This document shows positions 42,299 through 51,727 of a DNA stretch of 64,000 nucleotides, one piece after another. This DNA comes from an uncultured Ruminiclostridium sp. GTDB lineage: Bacteria > Bacillota > Clostridia > Oscillospirales > Ruminococcaceae. The position numbers were made by a program, and so were the translations under genes. The stretch is from assembly GCA_944386545.1 (NCBI GenBank), contig CALXBK010000007.1:1-64000 (forward strand), given 5' to 3'. Below the pieces are notes generated by a model. It saw only the letters and a list, made by a program, of their open reading frames with translations. It was not told the DNA's origin and searched no databases. The number at the start of each line of letters is the position of its first letter. Position 1 is the first letter of the stretch.

Positions 42299-43297
42299 AT
42301 GAATTATAAAATTAATCTCGGCGGCTGGAACGGTGTTTTTGCAGTACCGTTTGAAGTTGTTGATAAATACATAAAGCTCGCAAGCTCAAGCAGTCTTAAA
42401 ATACTGCTTTACTTTCTGCGCCACAGCGGAGAATACCCCGATATATTAAAAATTGCCGCAGACCTATCGTTAAGTCCCGACGATGTTGCGGACGCAATGG
42501 ATTTCTGGCGGCAGGTAGGACTTCTGACCTTAGCTGAGGGAGAGCTTGTACCTGCAAGTGAAATTTCTCAGCCGGTAAATACACAAAGGACAGTACAGGT
42601 AAAAACAGAAGAAAAGAGCGTTGATGAGCAGATTGACTATGCTAAGCTTAAAACCGCCGCACTGAGAGCTCCCGAATTTTCCCCTGCGGAGATTGCTCAG
42701 ACGGTTACGGACGATGAAATAATCAACTTCCTTTTCAAGACCTGTGAAGCTCTTTACGGCAGACCTTTGAAGCACGCCGAGCAAAATGCGCTGATAACTA
42801 TAACGGAGCATATCGGACTTCCCGCAGAGGTAACGCTCACGCTTGTGGATTACTGCTTTTCGATAAACAAGTCCTCGCCCGCCTTTTTAAAGGAAGCGGC
42901 TATGGATTGGGCGGAAAACGGCATAAACAACCTTGCCGCCGCCGAGGAGCATATTTCTGCATTGCAAAAGCGTTACAGCTCTGAAAATAAGGTAAAGGCT
43001 ATTTTCGGAATTAACCGCGCGCTTACTCAAAAGGAAAAGGAATTTATATCCGTTTGGTTCAATGACTGGGGCTTTTCTGCCGAGATCGTGGAATACGCTT
43101 ATGAGCTTAATGTAAATTCAAAGGGAAAATTCTCTTTTCCCTATATAAACAAGGTGCTTGAAAGCTGGCACGACAAGGGTTATACCTCAAAGGAGCAGAT
43201 TGCCGCAAAGCGCAGGGAAAATGCCCGTAATAACGAAAATAATTCATCGCTTGACATCAAGGGCATAGATGAATCAATACTTGACGATTACACATAA
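42299..43297 (+). CDS. DnaD-domain primosome protein
   Basis: The 332-residue protein has an N-terminal winged-helix region (about 1-100; SSLKILLYFLRHSGEYPDI) and two DnaD-like (DnaB_2) domains (about 135-210 and 225-295), the second with YINKVLESWHDKGYTSKEQI. The YxxxIxxxW signature is in FPYINKVLESW. It acts with the adjacent DnaI-like loader in opening origins and loading the replicative helicase. The ATG at 42299 sits six bases after TAGGTG. The loader starts 11 bases downstream. Confidence 0.9.
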   Translation: MNYKINLGGWNGVFAVPFEVVDKYIKLASSSSLKILLYFLRHSGEYPDILKIAADLSLSPDDVADAMDFWRQVGLLTLAEGELVPASEISQPVNTQRTVQVKTEEKSVDEQIDYAKLKTAALRAPEFSPAEIAQTVTDDEIINFLFKTCEALYGRPLKHAEQNALITITEHIGLPAEVTLTLVDYCFSINKSSPAFLKEAAMDWAENGINNLAAAEEHISALQKRYSSENKVKAIFGINRALTQKEKEFISVWFNDWGFSAEIVEYAYELNVNSKGKFSFPYINKVLESWHDKGYTSKEQIAAKRRENARNNENNSSLDIKGIDESILDDYT

Positions 43298-43308
43298 CGG
43301 AGGTTTTT

Positions 43309-44307
43309 ATGTCATATCCGTCATCCTATTATACACAGGCACAAGGCGTTATAGACAGACGCCGCAACCATAATAATTCAATTTACATATCACGCTATAA
43401 CGAAATAAAGCAAAAATATCCCGAAATAACCGATATTATTGATAAGCTGTCGCAGACCACCGAAAAGCTCGCAAGGATTATTCTTGCAAAGCCCGATAAT
43501 ATAAAAGAGCAGATTGAACAGCTGAAGAATGAAAACCTTGCGCTTCAGCAGAGCCTTGCTGATACGCTTACAAAAAACGGCTATCCAAAGGACTATCTCG
43601 ACGAAATATACACCTGCAAAAAATGCGGTGATACCGGAAATAATGAGGACGGCAGGTGCGAATGCTTTATAAATGAGCTTCGCAGAATAGCGGCTGAAAA
43701 TCTCAGTCAAAGCCTTCCTATGGGGCTTACCTGCTTTGAAAGCTTTAATTTATCCTATTACAGCGATTCTCCGATGACAGAGCTTAAAGGGCTTTCGCCG
43801 CGTGCCATCATGGAGCGTAATTACAAAATCTGTCTGTCCTATGCCGATGATTTCAGAGTACCTTATGAAAGCCTTTTTATGACGGGCGGCACGGGACTTG
43901 GAAAAACGCACCTTTCCTTATCCATTGCAAAAAGAGTTGTTGAAAAGGAATATTCCGTCGTGTACGGCTCTGTTCCCGATTTGCTGAGAAAAATTGAAAA
44001 TGCACACTTTAATAAGAGCGAGGAGGATTGCGAGGTACTCGCTACCCTTAAAAGCTGTGATTTACTTGTGCTTGACGACCTCGGTGCGGAATTTGACTCG
44101 CAGTTTTATGTTTCCTGCCTGTATGAAATAATCAATACAAGAGTAAATTTCGGCAGACCTACCGTTGTCAGCACGAATATGACCTTGAACGAGCTTCAGA
44201 ACCGTTATACAGACAGAATAGTTTCGCGGCTTCTTTCCATGCGGCGGCTTGTGTTCTGCGGCGAGGATATAAGGATAAAGCTAAAGACAAAAAATAACAG
44301 CCATTGA
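43309..44307 (+). CDS. Helicase loader, DnaI/DnaC-like AAA+ ATPase
   Basis: This 332-residue protein has a coiled-coil N-terminus and a zinc-binding cysteine set (YTCKKCGDTGNNEDGRCEC, about 102-120). The AAA+ domain follows with Walker A GGTGLGKTHLS and Walker B LLVLDDLGAEF, and sensor-1 STNMTLNEL. It loads the replicative hexameric helicase. Pairing with a DnaD-like gene matches the Firmicutes primosome. Confidence 0.93.
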   Translation: MSYPSSYYTQAQGVIDRRRNHNNSIYISRYNEIKQKYPEITDIIDKLSQTTEKLARIILAKPDNIKEQIEQLKNENLALQQSLADTLTKNGYPKDYLDEIYTCKKCGDTGNNEDGRCECFINELRRIAAENLSQSLPMGLTCFESFNLSYYSDSPMTELKGLSPRAIMERNYKICLSYADDFRVPYESLFMTGGTGLGKTHLSLSIAKRVVEKEYSVVYGSVPDLLRKIENAHFNKSEEDCEVLATLKSCDLLVLDDLGAEFDSQFYVSCLYEIINTRVNFGRPTVVSTNMTLNELQNRYTDRIVSRLLSMRRLVFCGEDIRIKLKTKNNSH

Positions 44308-44359
44308 CCTTAATAAATCGGATAAAAGCTATTTGTACATTTTGAATTGGGGGGGTATT

Positions 44360-45634
44360 ATGAACAGGGTTACCGCAATCTATTTAATAATTGTTGTTTT
44401 TTCTTTGGTGCTTGCTTCTGTCGCACCGTCTCAAAGAAAAGGAAAAGTTGAATTTACCATTTCCTATCTGGGAAAAGCACAGCTTAGTCCTTCATCGGAT
44501 ACAGATACCGACCAGCCTCCTGCCCAGCTGCCGTTTGAATATAATTTCAGCTCATCTGAGCTTGAAGGGGATTTTGAGATTTCAGTTGAACCGAGCGTGA
44601 GCTCCGGGTATTACAGTTGTGCTCAGACGCTGTTTTTAAACTCTGATTTCAACTTGTGGTATACGCTTGACGGAAGTCTCCCCGAAGCAAATTCAACTTA
44701 TTCTTACCTTTATGATCCGTCACAGGGCATAGAGGTTGATGAAACCTGCTGTATCCTTATCAGAGCCGAACAAAACGGCAGCTACAGCGATGTTTATTAT
44801 CTATCCTATGTAATTCTAACTCCGCGCACAGACTATATTTATTCTTACGGCTACAATTCGTTGAATTCGGACGATAAAAGACTGTATGAATTTCTGTATG
44901 ATAATATCTCTGAATTTAAGGAAACAATATATCTTCCGATTGATAACGTTTCCTTCAAGCGCGTATATTCTATCATGAGATGTATAAATTACGATAACCC
45001 GCTTCTTTTCCATATTCCGCTTGCTTTCAGCAATTGGACGGGAAGCCACAGTGATGTGGATTCTGTCTGCTTCAACTATGATTTTGATGAGCAGGAATGT
45101 ATATCAAATACCGAACAGGTCATTAAAGCGGCGGATTATATTCTAAAGCAGGCAGACGGCGCAGAAAGCCTTTTCGATTATCTTCTCAGCATTCATGACT
45201 CTGTTTTGAAAAATTGCTCTTACGATTACTCTATGGAAGAATACGGCACTTATGAGGCTTTCGGAGTTTTAGTATACCAAACCGGCGTTTGTGAGTCATA
45301 TTCACGCGCTTTTCAGTACCTTTGCCAGAGGATAGGCGTAGAAAATCTCCTTGTGGTCGGCACGGACACCGAGGAGCCGCATATGTGGAATATGGTGATG
45401 CTTGACGGGGAATGGTATCATTCCGACCTTACATGGGACGACGGTGAGGGTACGGCGGTATGGTACGAGTACTTCCTGTTTAACGATGATTATTTGTCAT
45501 ATTTTTTGGAAAGGGAAATATCCCCCTTTGTTGATACATGGAATAATTACAACATCTCGGATATTTACAACAATTCTAACTATTATCCCATACCGCAGGC
45601 ATACGGATTTAAGTATTCCAATTATAATTATTGA
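44360..45634 (+). CDS. Secreted or anchored transglutaminase-like protein
   Basis: The 424-residue protein has an N-terminal hydrophobic segment (AIYLIIVVFSLVLASVA) and a Fn3-associated/chitobiase-like repeat around WYTLDGSLPEANSTYSYLYD (about 95-115). The transglutaminase-like domain (about 280-385) has the catalytic Cys in TGVCESYSRAFQYL, His in EPHMWNMVMLDGEWYH and Asp in DLTWDD. Such proteins act as extracellular proteases or crosslinkers on walls. The ATG at 44360 follows GGGGGGT. Its stop overlaps the region leading to the next gene, a large lipoprotein, which may be its partner. Confidence 0.85.
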   Translation: MNRVTAIYLIIVVFSLVLASVAPSQRKGKVEFTISYLGKAQLSPSSDTDTDQPPAQLPFEYNFSSSELEGDFEISVEPSVSSGYYSCAQTLFLNSDFNLWYTLDGSLPEANSTYSYLYDPSQGIEVDETCCILIRAEQNGSYSDVYYLSYVILTPRTDYIYSYGYNSLNSDDKRLYEFLYDNISEFKETIYLPIDNVSFKRVYSIMRCINYDNPLLFHIPLAFSNWTGSHSDVDSVCFNYDFDEQECISNTEQVIKAADYILKQADGAESLFDYLLSIHDSVLKNCSYDYSMEEYGTYEAFGVLVYQTGVCESYSRAFQYLCQRIGVENLLVVGTDTEEPHMWNMVMLDGEWYHSDLTWDDGEGTAVWYEYFLFNDDYLSYFLEREISPFVDTWNNYNISDIYNNSNYYPIPQAYGFKYSNYNY

Positions 45635-45714
45635 TATATCGGTTTAAAGCGACGCTTCTGATAATTCTGACGGTTTTGCAGGGTGTTTGTTTTAATACGA
45701 AAGGATGCGATAAC

Positions 45715-48324
45715 ATGAAAATCGGATTTAAAAAAGCTGTGAGCGTTACGGTAATTCTTTCGCTTGTGACGGGACTTTTCTGCTCCTGCGATTTCAACGG
45801 CAACGGCAATGACGGCAATATTCCCGTGTTTGCCGATGTCAAGGCGGACGGCGCGGTAGAGTATTCCTCAAACGGCGAATTTTCCGTAAATATAACAGCT
45901 GACGGTCTGACCTTCGATTCCGAAATATTCCCCGACGAAATTGAAATATTTTATCCCGTAATTTCCTATGATAAGCTGACGGACGTTGACGCAGTATCGG
46001 GAATAAAGCTTTCCGACGATGAATACACAACCGTGTATTCAAAGGTATCCGAAGTAACGGTGGCTTCTCCCTCTGCCGTACAAATCAGCTTTACAGACGA
46101 GCTGTTCGTCAAAAACTGTCCCGATTTTTATTTCATCGCTTTTGATGAGAACACCAACGAGAACAAAAAGAAGCTTATCGCGGCGATTGACGTTTCTTAT
46201 CCCGGTTATCTTCTGATTTCGGATACTCCACAGATTTCCTCCGACAGCAATATCAATACATTCAAGCTCACTCTTGACAAGAGCAGTTTTTCTTCGGATA
46301 TTTCCGCTGAGGATATAATCTTATCCGGCGCTTTCAAGGACTGTACCGTTCAGAGCTTTGTCCGCACGGGCGATACCACAGTTTCGGTTACCTTGGCGGG
46401 AGATATTAACGGTGGATATTCAAACGGCTCTATTTCCGTAAAAAGCACGGCTGTTCTTAATTCAGCCTTTGATGTTTCCGCAGTAATTCAGGTTATTTCA
46501 CCTGAAATACTATTTGTTTCCGATGATTTTGAAATATCAGACTCATACGCCCGCTTTTATTTTGTATTGAAGGATTGCCGTTTTGCCGATAACGTGACAA
46601 ACGAAATGTTTTCGGTAACGGGCGAAGAAATGAAAATAGACAGATTTGAGCGAACAAGCGCTTCTGAGGGTATGCTTTATGTTTCCTTTGAACAAAAGGA
46701 GTCCGTCGATGATGCCGTAGAAGCTCTTTGCGGCTGCACCTTCCGTGTTGACAGCTCTGCTCTTAATATAAGCGTTCCGCTGACATTCGGTATAAATGCC
46801 GATGAAACCGACGTTAATGCCGAAATACAAAACGTTGTTCAGTCAAAGACGGAAATCACCGTTACTGCGTCGCTCAGCGTTGTCAACGGCAGCTTTAATG
46901 TCATAAGCAAAAACAGCTTTGTTTTTGGAGGTGATTTTGCAAAGGCTTCGATTACTTCAATTTCGGCTCAGGATAAAAATGCTACAATAACATTATCTGT
47001 ACCCAAAGCATCATCTTCCGATAAGGTTACATTTTATGCTACCATCGGGCTTAAATCCGGCGCTTTATCGGGATTTTGGGGGCAACCTGTTGCGATAAGC
47101 GCCTTTCCGTTGTATTACAATGAGAATGAAACGGAACAAACGCCTACTTCGCCTGACATCGAACGTCTTTGTGCCGCAATAGAGCTGCTTGCGGAATACA
47201 CCTCAACGCATACGGCGTTTGACTTTGAGGATTTGAATGCTTTGCTTAATTCCGAGTTTGATGACGGTACGACCTTCGGCGAATTTTGCGACGAATTTTT
47301 TTCCTCTTACAGCACGCTTTACAGCTATTATGAAAATTCTGACAGCATAGTCAATGCGCTTAATCTTTCCTCAAGCGATCCTTTGGTGCAAAGCGACAGG
47401 CTGTGCGTCAATGATTACCTTTATGAAGCAAAGGCTTTATACAGCGCACAACGCAGTATAAGCGACAGCTTTGCCAGATTGCTCCGTACAATTCCGCAAA
47501 TCAAAGAATGTACGGACGCTCAGGAAATGGAAACTCTTTTAGGCGAATATAACCGCCTTACAAATGATGTTTTGTCGGTATATAAGATGAAGATAAAGGG
47601 TAAACCCTTTACCGAGACCCTCAATTCCTTATGCCTTGAATATACAGCACAAAGCGGTGTTGCAATGAGCTTTGACATTCTTTCTCAAAGTCAGCATAAC
47701 TGGTATCCGCAAATTGCACAGGATAAGCTCTATTTCACATATTATTCCAAAGGAATAGCGTTCAGCGGAGCTTTTATTTCTCTTTTCTCAATGGCTTTCG
47801 ATCCCGAAGGTGCAATGTCAGGCGGAGAATATGCTTCCGTTTCAAAGTCCCTTAGCCGCATTTCAGATTACAAGGGCTATGATTCAAGCGATATGTATGA
47901 TGAACAGGGCGTATATTCTACAACCTTAAAAAGATTGTTAAAGCTTCGCAAGCTTGATTTGAACAGCAAAAATCTTCCCGTTTGTGTGACATCTGCAGAG
48001 ATAGCTCAGCTTTCAATGCTCCTGTCCGATGAGGAAACGCTTATGAATGAGCTTGAAAGCGTGGGCTTTGTTATCGGAAACGGAAGATATATCGTTTGTA
48101 ACGATTTTGGTATATCAGCTTCGCTTAAGCTCGCAGATAATAAATCCAATACAGAAAGAATATACTCCTTTGTGCGAAAGGCAACCGTTTATGATTTGAT
48201 TTTATCAAAAAGCGGAAACGACTTTGTTTACCTTGACTGCTCGTTCAGAGTATATTCTGATGACGGTGAAATTAAAATACAGCCGTATATAAATAAAAAA
48301 TACGGAGTTATGATAATTGAATAA
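45715..48324 (+). CDS. Large lipoprotein of unknown function
   Basis: An 869-residue exported protein. The signal peptide (VSVTVILSLVTGLFCSC, about 9-25) ends in Cys residues that can act as a lipobox, though the motif is not canonical. Residues about 30-470 look like repeated beta-rich modules with short DxS/T segments, and about 480-700 is helical. The C-terminus ends NKKYGVMIIE. I recognise no enzymatic domain. The ATG at 45715 has AAAGGA upstream and lies 80 bases after the transglutaminase-like gene. Confidence 0.75.
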   Translation: MKIGFKKAVSVTVILSLVTGLFCSCDFNGNGNDGNIPVFADVKADGAVEYSSNGEFSVNITADGLTFDSEIFPDEIEIFYPVISYDKLTDVDAVSGIKLSDDEYTTVYSKVSEVTVASPSAVQISFTDELFVKNCPDFYFIAFDENTNENKKKLIAAIDVSYPGYLLISDTPQISSDSNINTFKLTLDKSSFSSDISAEDIILSGAFKDCTVQSFVRTGDTTVSVTLAGDINGGYSNGSISVKSTAVLNSAFDVSAVIQVISPEILFVSDDFEISDSYARFYFVLKDCRFADNVTNEMFSVTGEEMKIDRFERTSASEGMLYVSFEQKESVDDAVEALCGCTFRVDSSALNISVPLTFGINADETDVNAEIQNVVQSKTEITVTASLSVVNGSFNVISKNSFVFGGDFAKASITSISAQDKNATITLSVPKASSSDKVTFYATIGLKSGALSGFWGQPVAISAFPLYYNENETEQTPTSPDIERLCAAIELLAEYTSTHTAFDFEDLNALLNSEFDDGTTFGEFCDEFFSSYSTLYSYYENSDSIVNALNLSSSDPLVQSDRLCVNDYLYEAKALYSAQRSISDSFARLLRTIPQIKECTDAQEMETLLGEYNRLTNDVLSVYKMKIKGKPFTETLNSLCLEYTAQSGVAMSFDILSQSQHNWYPQIAQDKLYFTYYSKGIAFSGAFISLFSMAFDPEGAMSGGEYASVSKSLSRISDYKGYDSSDMYDEQGVYSTTLKRLLKLRKLDLNSKNLPVCVTSAEIAQLSMLLSDEETLMNELESVGFVIGNGRYIVCNDFGISASLKLADNKSNTERIYSFVRKATVYDLILSKSGNDFVYLDCSFRVYSDDGEIKIQPYINKKYGVMIIE

Positions 48325-48327
48325 TAT

Positions 48328-48363
48328 AAAAGCTCTGTTCGCACTTATGAACAGAGCTTTTGA
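48328..48363 (+). terminator. Terminator after the lipoprotein
   Basis: Perfect 13-bp arms AAAGCTCTGTTC and GAACAGAGCTTT surround an eight-base loop, followed by T residues. Confidence 0.85.
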
Positions 48364-48369
48364 TTTTAT

Positions 48370-48508
48370 AACTTAGGCAAGATGTCCCTCGCTTCTAAGG
48401 AGGCGGGTTCCATATTCAGTTTCAGTTGGGGATTGAACCCCAACTGAAACTGAATCGCAGCTTCGCTGCGCCTTGCCACGTTGAATGACGGGGCAAGCCC
48501 ATTATTGA
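48370..48508. repeat. Dispersed structured repeat, copy A
   Basis: About 140 bp. It begins AACTTAGGCAAGATGTCC, continues with a 17-bp perfect hairpin (TTCAGTTTCAGTTGGGG paired with its complement), then GCAGCTTCGCTGC and CTTGCC, and ends in TTGAATGACGGGGCAAGC. Copy B at 61987-62121 aligns throughout, and its hairpin arms differ in compensating ways. It abuts the 3' end of the DUF4364 gene and may end that transcript. No transposase is inside. Confidence 0.75.
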
Positions 48509-48512
48509 ATAA

Positions 48513-49097
48513 TTAATATCCGAGCGTGCCGTTAAGCTCCGCTTCCGAAACGGTGAGATAGCCTTGAATAAAGTAGTTTATTACACTGCGGTACGTGCCT
48601 TCGGGATTGTCGAATACCCGTCGTTCCATATCCTCAGCCGATTCATAGGTAGGGGCATATATTTTAAGCTCCATAAAGTCAGCGCCGCCCATTTCATTGA
48701 TAAAGCGTATATACAGCTGATAGCCGTTCTGAACTTCAATTATTTCAGTTTTTACCGCCTTTTCGAGCTTTGTGCGCGCGGTGATTTTCTTTGCGTAATA
48801 TACGGTATCCTCTCTTATGGACAGGGGGATGGTGTAGGCAAGCTCCGCCGCAAGATAGTTGCTTTTGTCGGTAGGGGAGCAGACAGGATCCTTATCCTCG
48901 CCCATGGTGATAAGCTCCTTGTCACGCATATCGTAAATTGCGCTCACAAAGTCAAAATACATGATAAAATCACGGTCAACGGTACTGCACATAAGCTCGT
49001 TTACCGTCATGTTTCCGACTCTGCTTAAAATATATGCCAATAAAATTTCAATATCCTTTTGTTCGTAAAGAGTAAACCTCGGAACAGGTACTGCCAT
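48513..49097 (-). CDS. DUF4364 family protein
   Basis: This 194-residue protein is restricted to Clostridia-like genomes as far as family knowledge goes. It starts VPVPRFTLYEQKDIEILLAY, has a winged-helix-like N-terminal part (about 10-70) and a mixed alpha/beta remainder containing NGYQLYIRFINEMGG. Some members are annotated as possible regulators. It follows aroC on the minus strand after 24 bases and is likely co-transcribed with aroA-aroC. Confidence 0.75.
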   Translation of the reverse strand: MAVPVPRFTLYEQKDIEILLAYILSRVGNMTVNELMCSTVDRDFIMYFDFVSAIYDMRDKELITMGEDKDPVCSPTDKSNYLAAELAYTIPLSIREDTVYYAKKITARTKLEKAVKTEIIEVQNGYQLYIRFINEMGGADFMELKIYAPTYESAEDMERRVFDNPEGTYRSVINYFIQGYLTVSEAELNGTLGY

Positions 49098-49121
49098 AAT
49101 ATCAATCCTTTCCTGCGTGTT

Positions 49122-50198
49122 TTACAGCAAGTAGGACAGCAACGCAAGATTTGCGGCTGACTCTATACAGGGCACGGCTCTCGGAACTATACAAGGGTCG
49201 TGCCTGCCCTTTATCTCAAGCGTTTGTTCTTCCGGAACGGTGTATTCAACGGTATTCTGCGCTCTTGCAATTGACGGAGTGGGCTTAATAGCCGCGCGGA
49301 ATATTATCGGCATACCGCTTGAAATACCGCCTAAAATACCGCCGTGGTTGTTTGTCCTCGTTTTGATATTTCCGTTTTCAAGGCAAAATTCATCATTGTT
49401 CTGACTGCCCTTCATGCGGGAAGCTTCAAAGCCTATGCCGAATTCGATACCCTTTACTGCGGGAACGCCGAAAACAAGCTGTGATATTCTGTTTTCAATT
49501 CCGTCGAACATAGGCGAGCCTATTCCGACAGGAAAGCCGATACAGCAGTATTCCGCAACGCCGCCTATGCTGTCAAGCTGATTTGCGGCGTTTTTTATTG
49601 CTTCTCGCATCGGTGCGTCCTTATCGGTATTGATAAGCGGCAGATAGCGTGCTTTTACCGCTTCAAGCTGTTGCTTGTTTACATTTATGGGATGAAAGCT
49701 GTCATCGCATATATCTCCGATGGAAAGTATATGTGCGGCAGAGCTTATACCCTTGCTCTTTAAAATCTGAGAAGCAACTGCGCCCGCAAAAACGAGAGGT
49801 GCGGTTATTCTGCCCGAAAAGTGTCCGCCGCCTCTTAAATCGTTCGCGCCGTTGTAGCGGATATATCCCGTATAATCTGCGTGTCCGGGCCTTGCAAGAT
49901 GGCTTACGCTTTTATAATCGGCAGAGTGCTGGTCGGTATTCTTAATAACAGCGCAAAGAGGAGTGCCTGTCAGCACGCCGTCAACCATTCCCGAAACAAT
50001 TTCGGGATAGTCGGCTTCGCTTCTGTTGGTGCTGGTGCCGTCCTTTTTCGGAGCGCGGCGCGCCATATATTCAAGAACCTCGTCAAAATTCAGCTTAAAG
50101 CCGCCCGGAAGTCCGTTTATTACTGCTCCGATAGCTTTTCCGTGAGATTCTCCGAATATCGAAACCGAAAAATCCCCGAATTTAAATTCAGATGACAT
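49122..50198 (-). CDS. aroC: Chorismate synthase
   Basis: The 358-residue FMN-dependent enzyme makes chorismate from EPSP, the last common aromatic step. Motifs are GESHGKAIGAVINGLP at the N-terminus, RPGHADYTG and DLRGGGHFSGR in the centre, and the C-terminal RHDPCIVPRAVP. All known conserved regions are present. The gene starts within the last bases of aroA (11-bp overlap), so the two are coupled. Confidence 0.97.
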   Translation of the reverse strand: MSSEFKFGDFSVSIFGESHGKAIGAVINGLPGGFKLNFDEVLEYMARRAPKKDGTSTNRSEADYPEIVSGMVDGVLTGTPLCAVIKNTDQHSADYKSVSHLARPGHADYTGYIRYNGANDLRGGGHFSGRITAPLVFAGAVASQILKSKGISSAAHILSIGDICDDSFHPINVNKQQLEAVKARYLPLINTDKDAPMREAIKNAANQLDSIGGVAEYCCIGFPVGIGSPMFDGIENRISQLVFGVPAVKGIEFGIGFEASRMKGSQNNDEFCLENGNIKTRTNNHGGILGGISSGMPIIFRAAIKPTPSIARAQNTVEYTVPEEQTLEIKGRHDPCIVPRAVPCIESAANLALLSYLL

Positions 50199-51399
50199 CT
50201 GCTATACCTCCGAGAGAAGTGTAATCATCAAAAAATTTCGGATATGATTTGTCTACGCATTGTGCGTCCTTTATTATTACCCGGTCTTTGCATTTTACAG
50301 CCGCTATCGCCGCCGCCATTGCAATTCTGTGGTCATTATGGCAGTTTACCGTACCGCCGCAAAGCGAGCTTACGGGACGAATTTCAAGGCTGTCCTTATG
50401 CTCTGTTATATTACCGCCCAGCCCGTTAATAAGCTCTGCGGTAGCTTTGAGCCTGTCACATTCCTTTACCCTGAGCCTGCCGCAGTCGGAAATTACCGAC
50501 GGTTTATTCCAGAATGACATCATAACCGCAATAATCGGCACAAGGTCGGGTATATCTGCGGCGTTAATCACCGATAAATCCCCGCAGTTTCTGAACTTCC
50601 CTGCAATATCGAGTATTGCTCTGTCGCCCTGGAGCGTGTCGGGGTTTATGTTGGTAATATTGATATTACAGCCGAGAACATTTGCCACAACAAAAAATGC
50701 GCTTTGTGACATATCCGCTTCGACCGTACAGCACTGAGGAATATAGCGCTGATTGCCCTTTACAAAATAGCCGTTTTCGGTTTGCGTAACAATAACACCA
50801 AAGCGCATCATACAGTTAATTGTAATATCTATGTACGGCTTTGACTGAAGCGGTGAGGTAACAATAATCTCGCTGTCGCCGTCAAGCCTTGAAAGCGCAA
50901 AAAGAAGCCCTGTAATAAACTGTGAGGAAACGCTTCCGTCGATATAATACTTTCCCGCAGAGAGCCTGCCGCCTATCTTATACGGCATTTTATCGGTACG
51001 GAAAACCGCTCCGTTGTCGCACATCGGCTTTATTATCGGGGTAATCGGTCTTTCAGGGAGCTTTCCGCGTCCCGTAAACTCCGCCTCACAGCCGTAAGCG
51101 GAAAAAATCGGCATCATAAACCTCAGCGTAGAGCCGCTTTCACGGCAATCAACAAACGCCTCTGATTTTGGAGCTTTTATGCCTTCTATTGTGTATTTCC
51201 CGTTTTCTCCCTGTATTTTTGCACCGAGCGCAGTCAGAGCGTCTATCGTTGCGTGAGAGTCCATACATTCAAGCAGATTGTCAATCTGTGAAGCTCCGTC
51301 AGCCATAGCGGCACATATCAGCAAACGGTGTGAAATGCTCTTTGACGGCGGAAGCCTCAGACTTCCGCGAAGCAAAGAGGGGGTGATTGATATATCCAA
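50188..51399 (-). CDS. aroA: EPSP synthase (3-phosphoshikimate 1-carboxyvinyltransferase)
   Basis: The 403-residue enzyme has PPSKSISHRLLICA at the N-terminus, SGSTLRFMMPIFSA, and VKECDRLKATAELI with HNDHRIAMAAAIA near the end. It joins PEP to shikimate-3-phosphate. A TTG start at 51399 is chosen because AAGGAAG lies six bases upstream; the ATG at 51417 lacks a ribosome site. The leader contains a MITE-like inverted repeat between promoter and gene. Confidence 0.95.
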   Translation of the reverse strand: MDISITPSLLRGSLRLPPSKSISHRLLICAAMADGASQIDNLLECMDSHATIDALTALGAKIQGENGKYTIEGIKAPKSEAFVDCRESGSTLRFMMPIFSAYGCEAEFTGRGKLPERPITPIIKPMCDNGAVFRTDKMPYKIGGRLSAGKYYIDGSVSSQFITGLLFALSRLDGDSEIIVTSPLQSKPYIDITINCMMRFGVIVTQTENGYFVKGNQRYIPQCCTVEADMSQSAFFVVANVLGCNINITNINPDTLQGDRAILDIAGKFRNCGDLSVINAADIPDLVPIIAVMMSFWNKPSVISDCGRLRVKECDRLKATAELINGLGGNITEHKDSLEIRPVSSLCGGTVNCHNDHRIAMAAAIAAVKCKDRVIIKDAQCVDKSYPKFFDDYTSLGGIADVI

Positions 51400-51454
51400 A
51401 TTATTACTTCCTTGCATAATTTATTTGTCGCTTAACGTACATATATCCTTTTAC

Positions 51455-51626
51455 GGCGACACCGCACAAAGACCGCCTTATGGCTTTGTACGTCATCTGC
51501 TTGCGCTTTTTCCGCCATATTTTACAAAAATGCTCGTGAAAACATCAAGTATTCATTCCGCTTTTTGTTTCATCTGACGAAAAAACCGACTGTGCATCTG
51601 ACGCACAATCTTTGTGCGGTGTCGCC
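51455..51626. mobile_element. MITE-like element with 18-bp perfect terminal inverted repeats
   Basis: GGCGACACCGCACAAAGA (51455-51472) is the exact complement of 51609-51626. The 172-bp element has no intact transposase, and a further CATCTGAC-containing partial repeat lies inside. It sits in the aroA leader between the promoter (51633-51661, minus) and the gene. No clear target-site duplication is visible (flanks CTTTTAC and TTATAAA). Confidence 0.75.
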
Positions 51627-51632
51627 TTATAA

Positions 51633-51661
51633 ATTTTACTATAAAACCGTAAAAAAGTCAA
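51633..51661 (-). promoter_or_regulatory. Promoter of aroA-aroC
   Basis: Minus strand TTGACT (51656-51661), 17 bases, TAAAAT (51633-51638). The transcript would then run through the MITE-like element before aroA. Confidence 0.65.
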
Positions 51662-51727
51662 GTTAAACGGCAGTCTTATTCTAAACCTGTCCTATTGCTA
51701 ATAAAATAAAGCGAAAGGACTGATTTT

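Noticed and set aside
51400-51417. ATG at 51417 as the aroA start
   Set aside because: No ribosome site precedes it, whereas AAGGAAG lies six bases before the TTG at 51399 and the shorter N-terminus matches the family.
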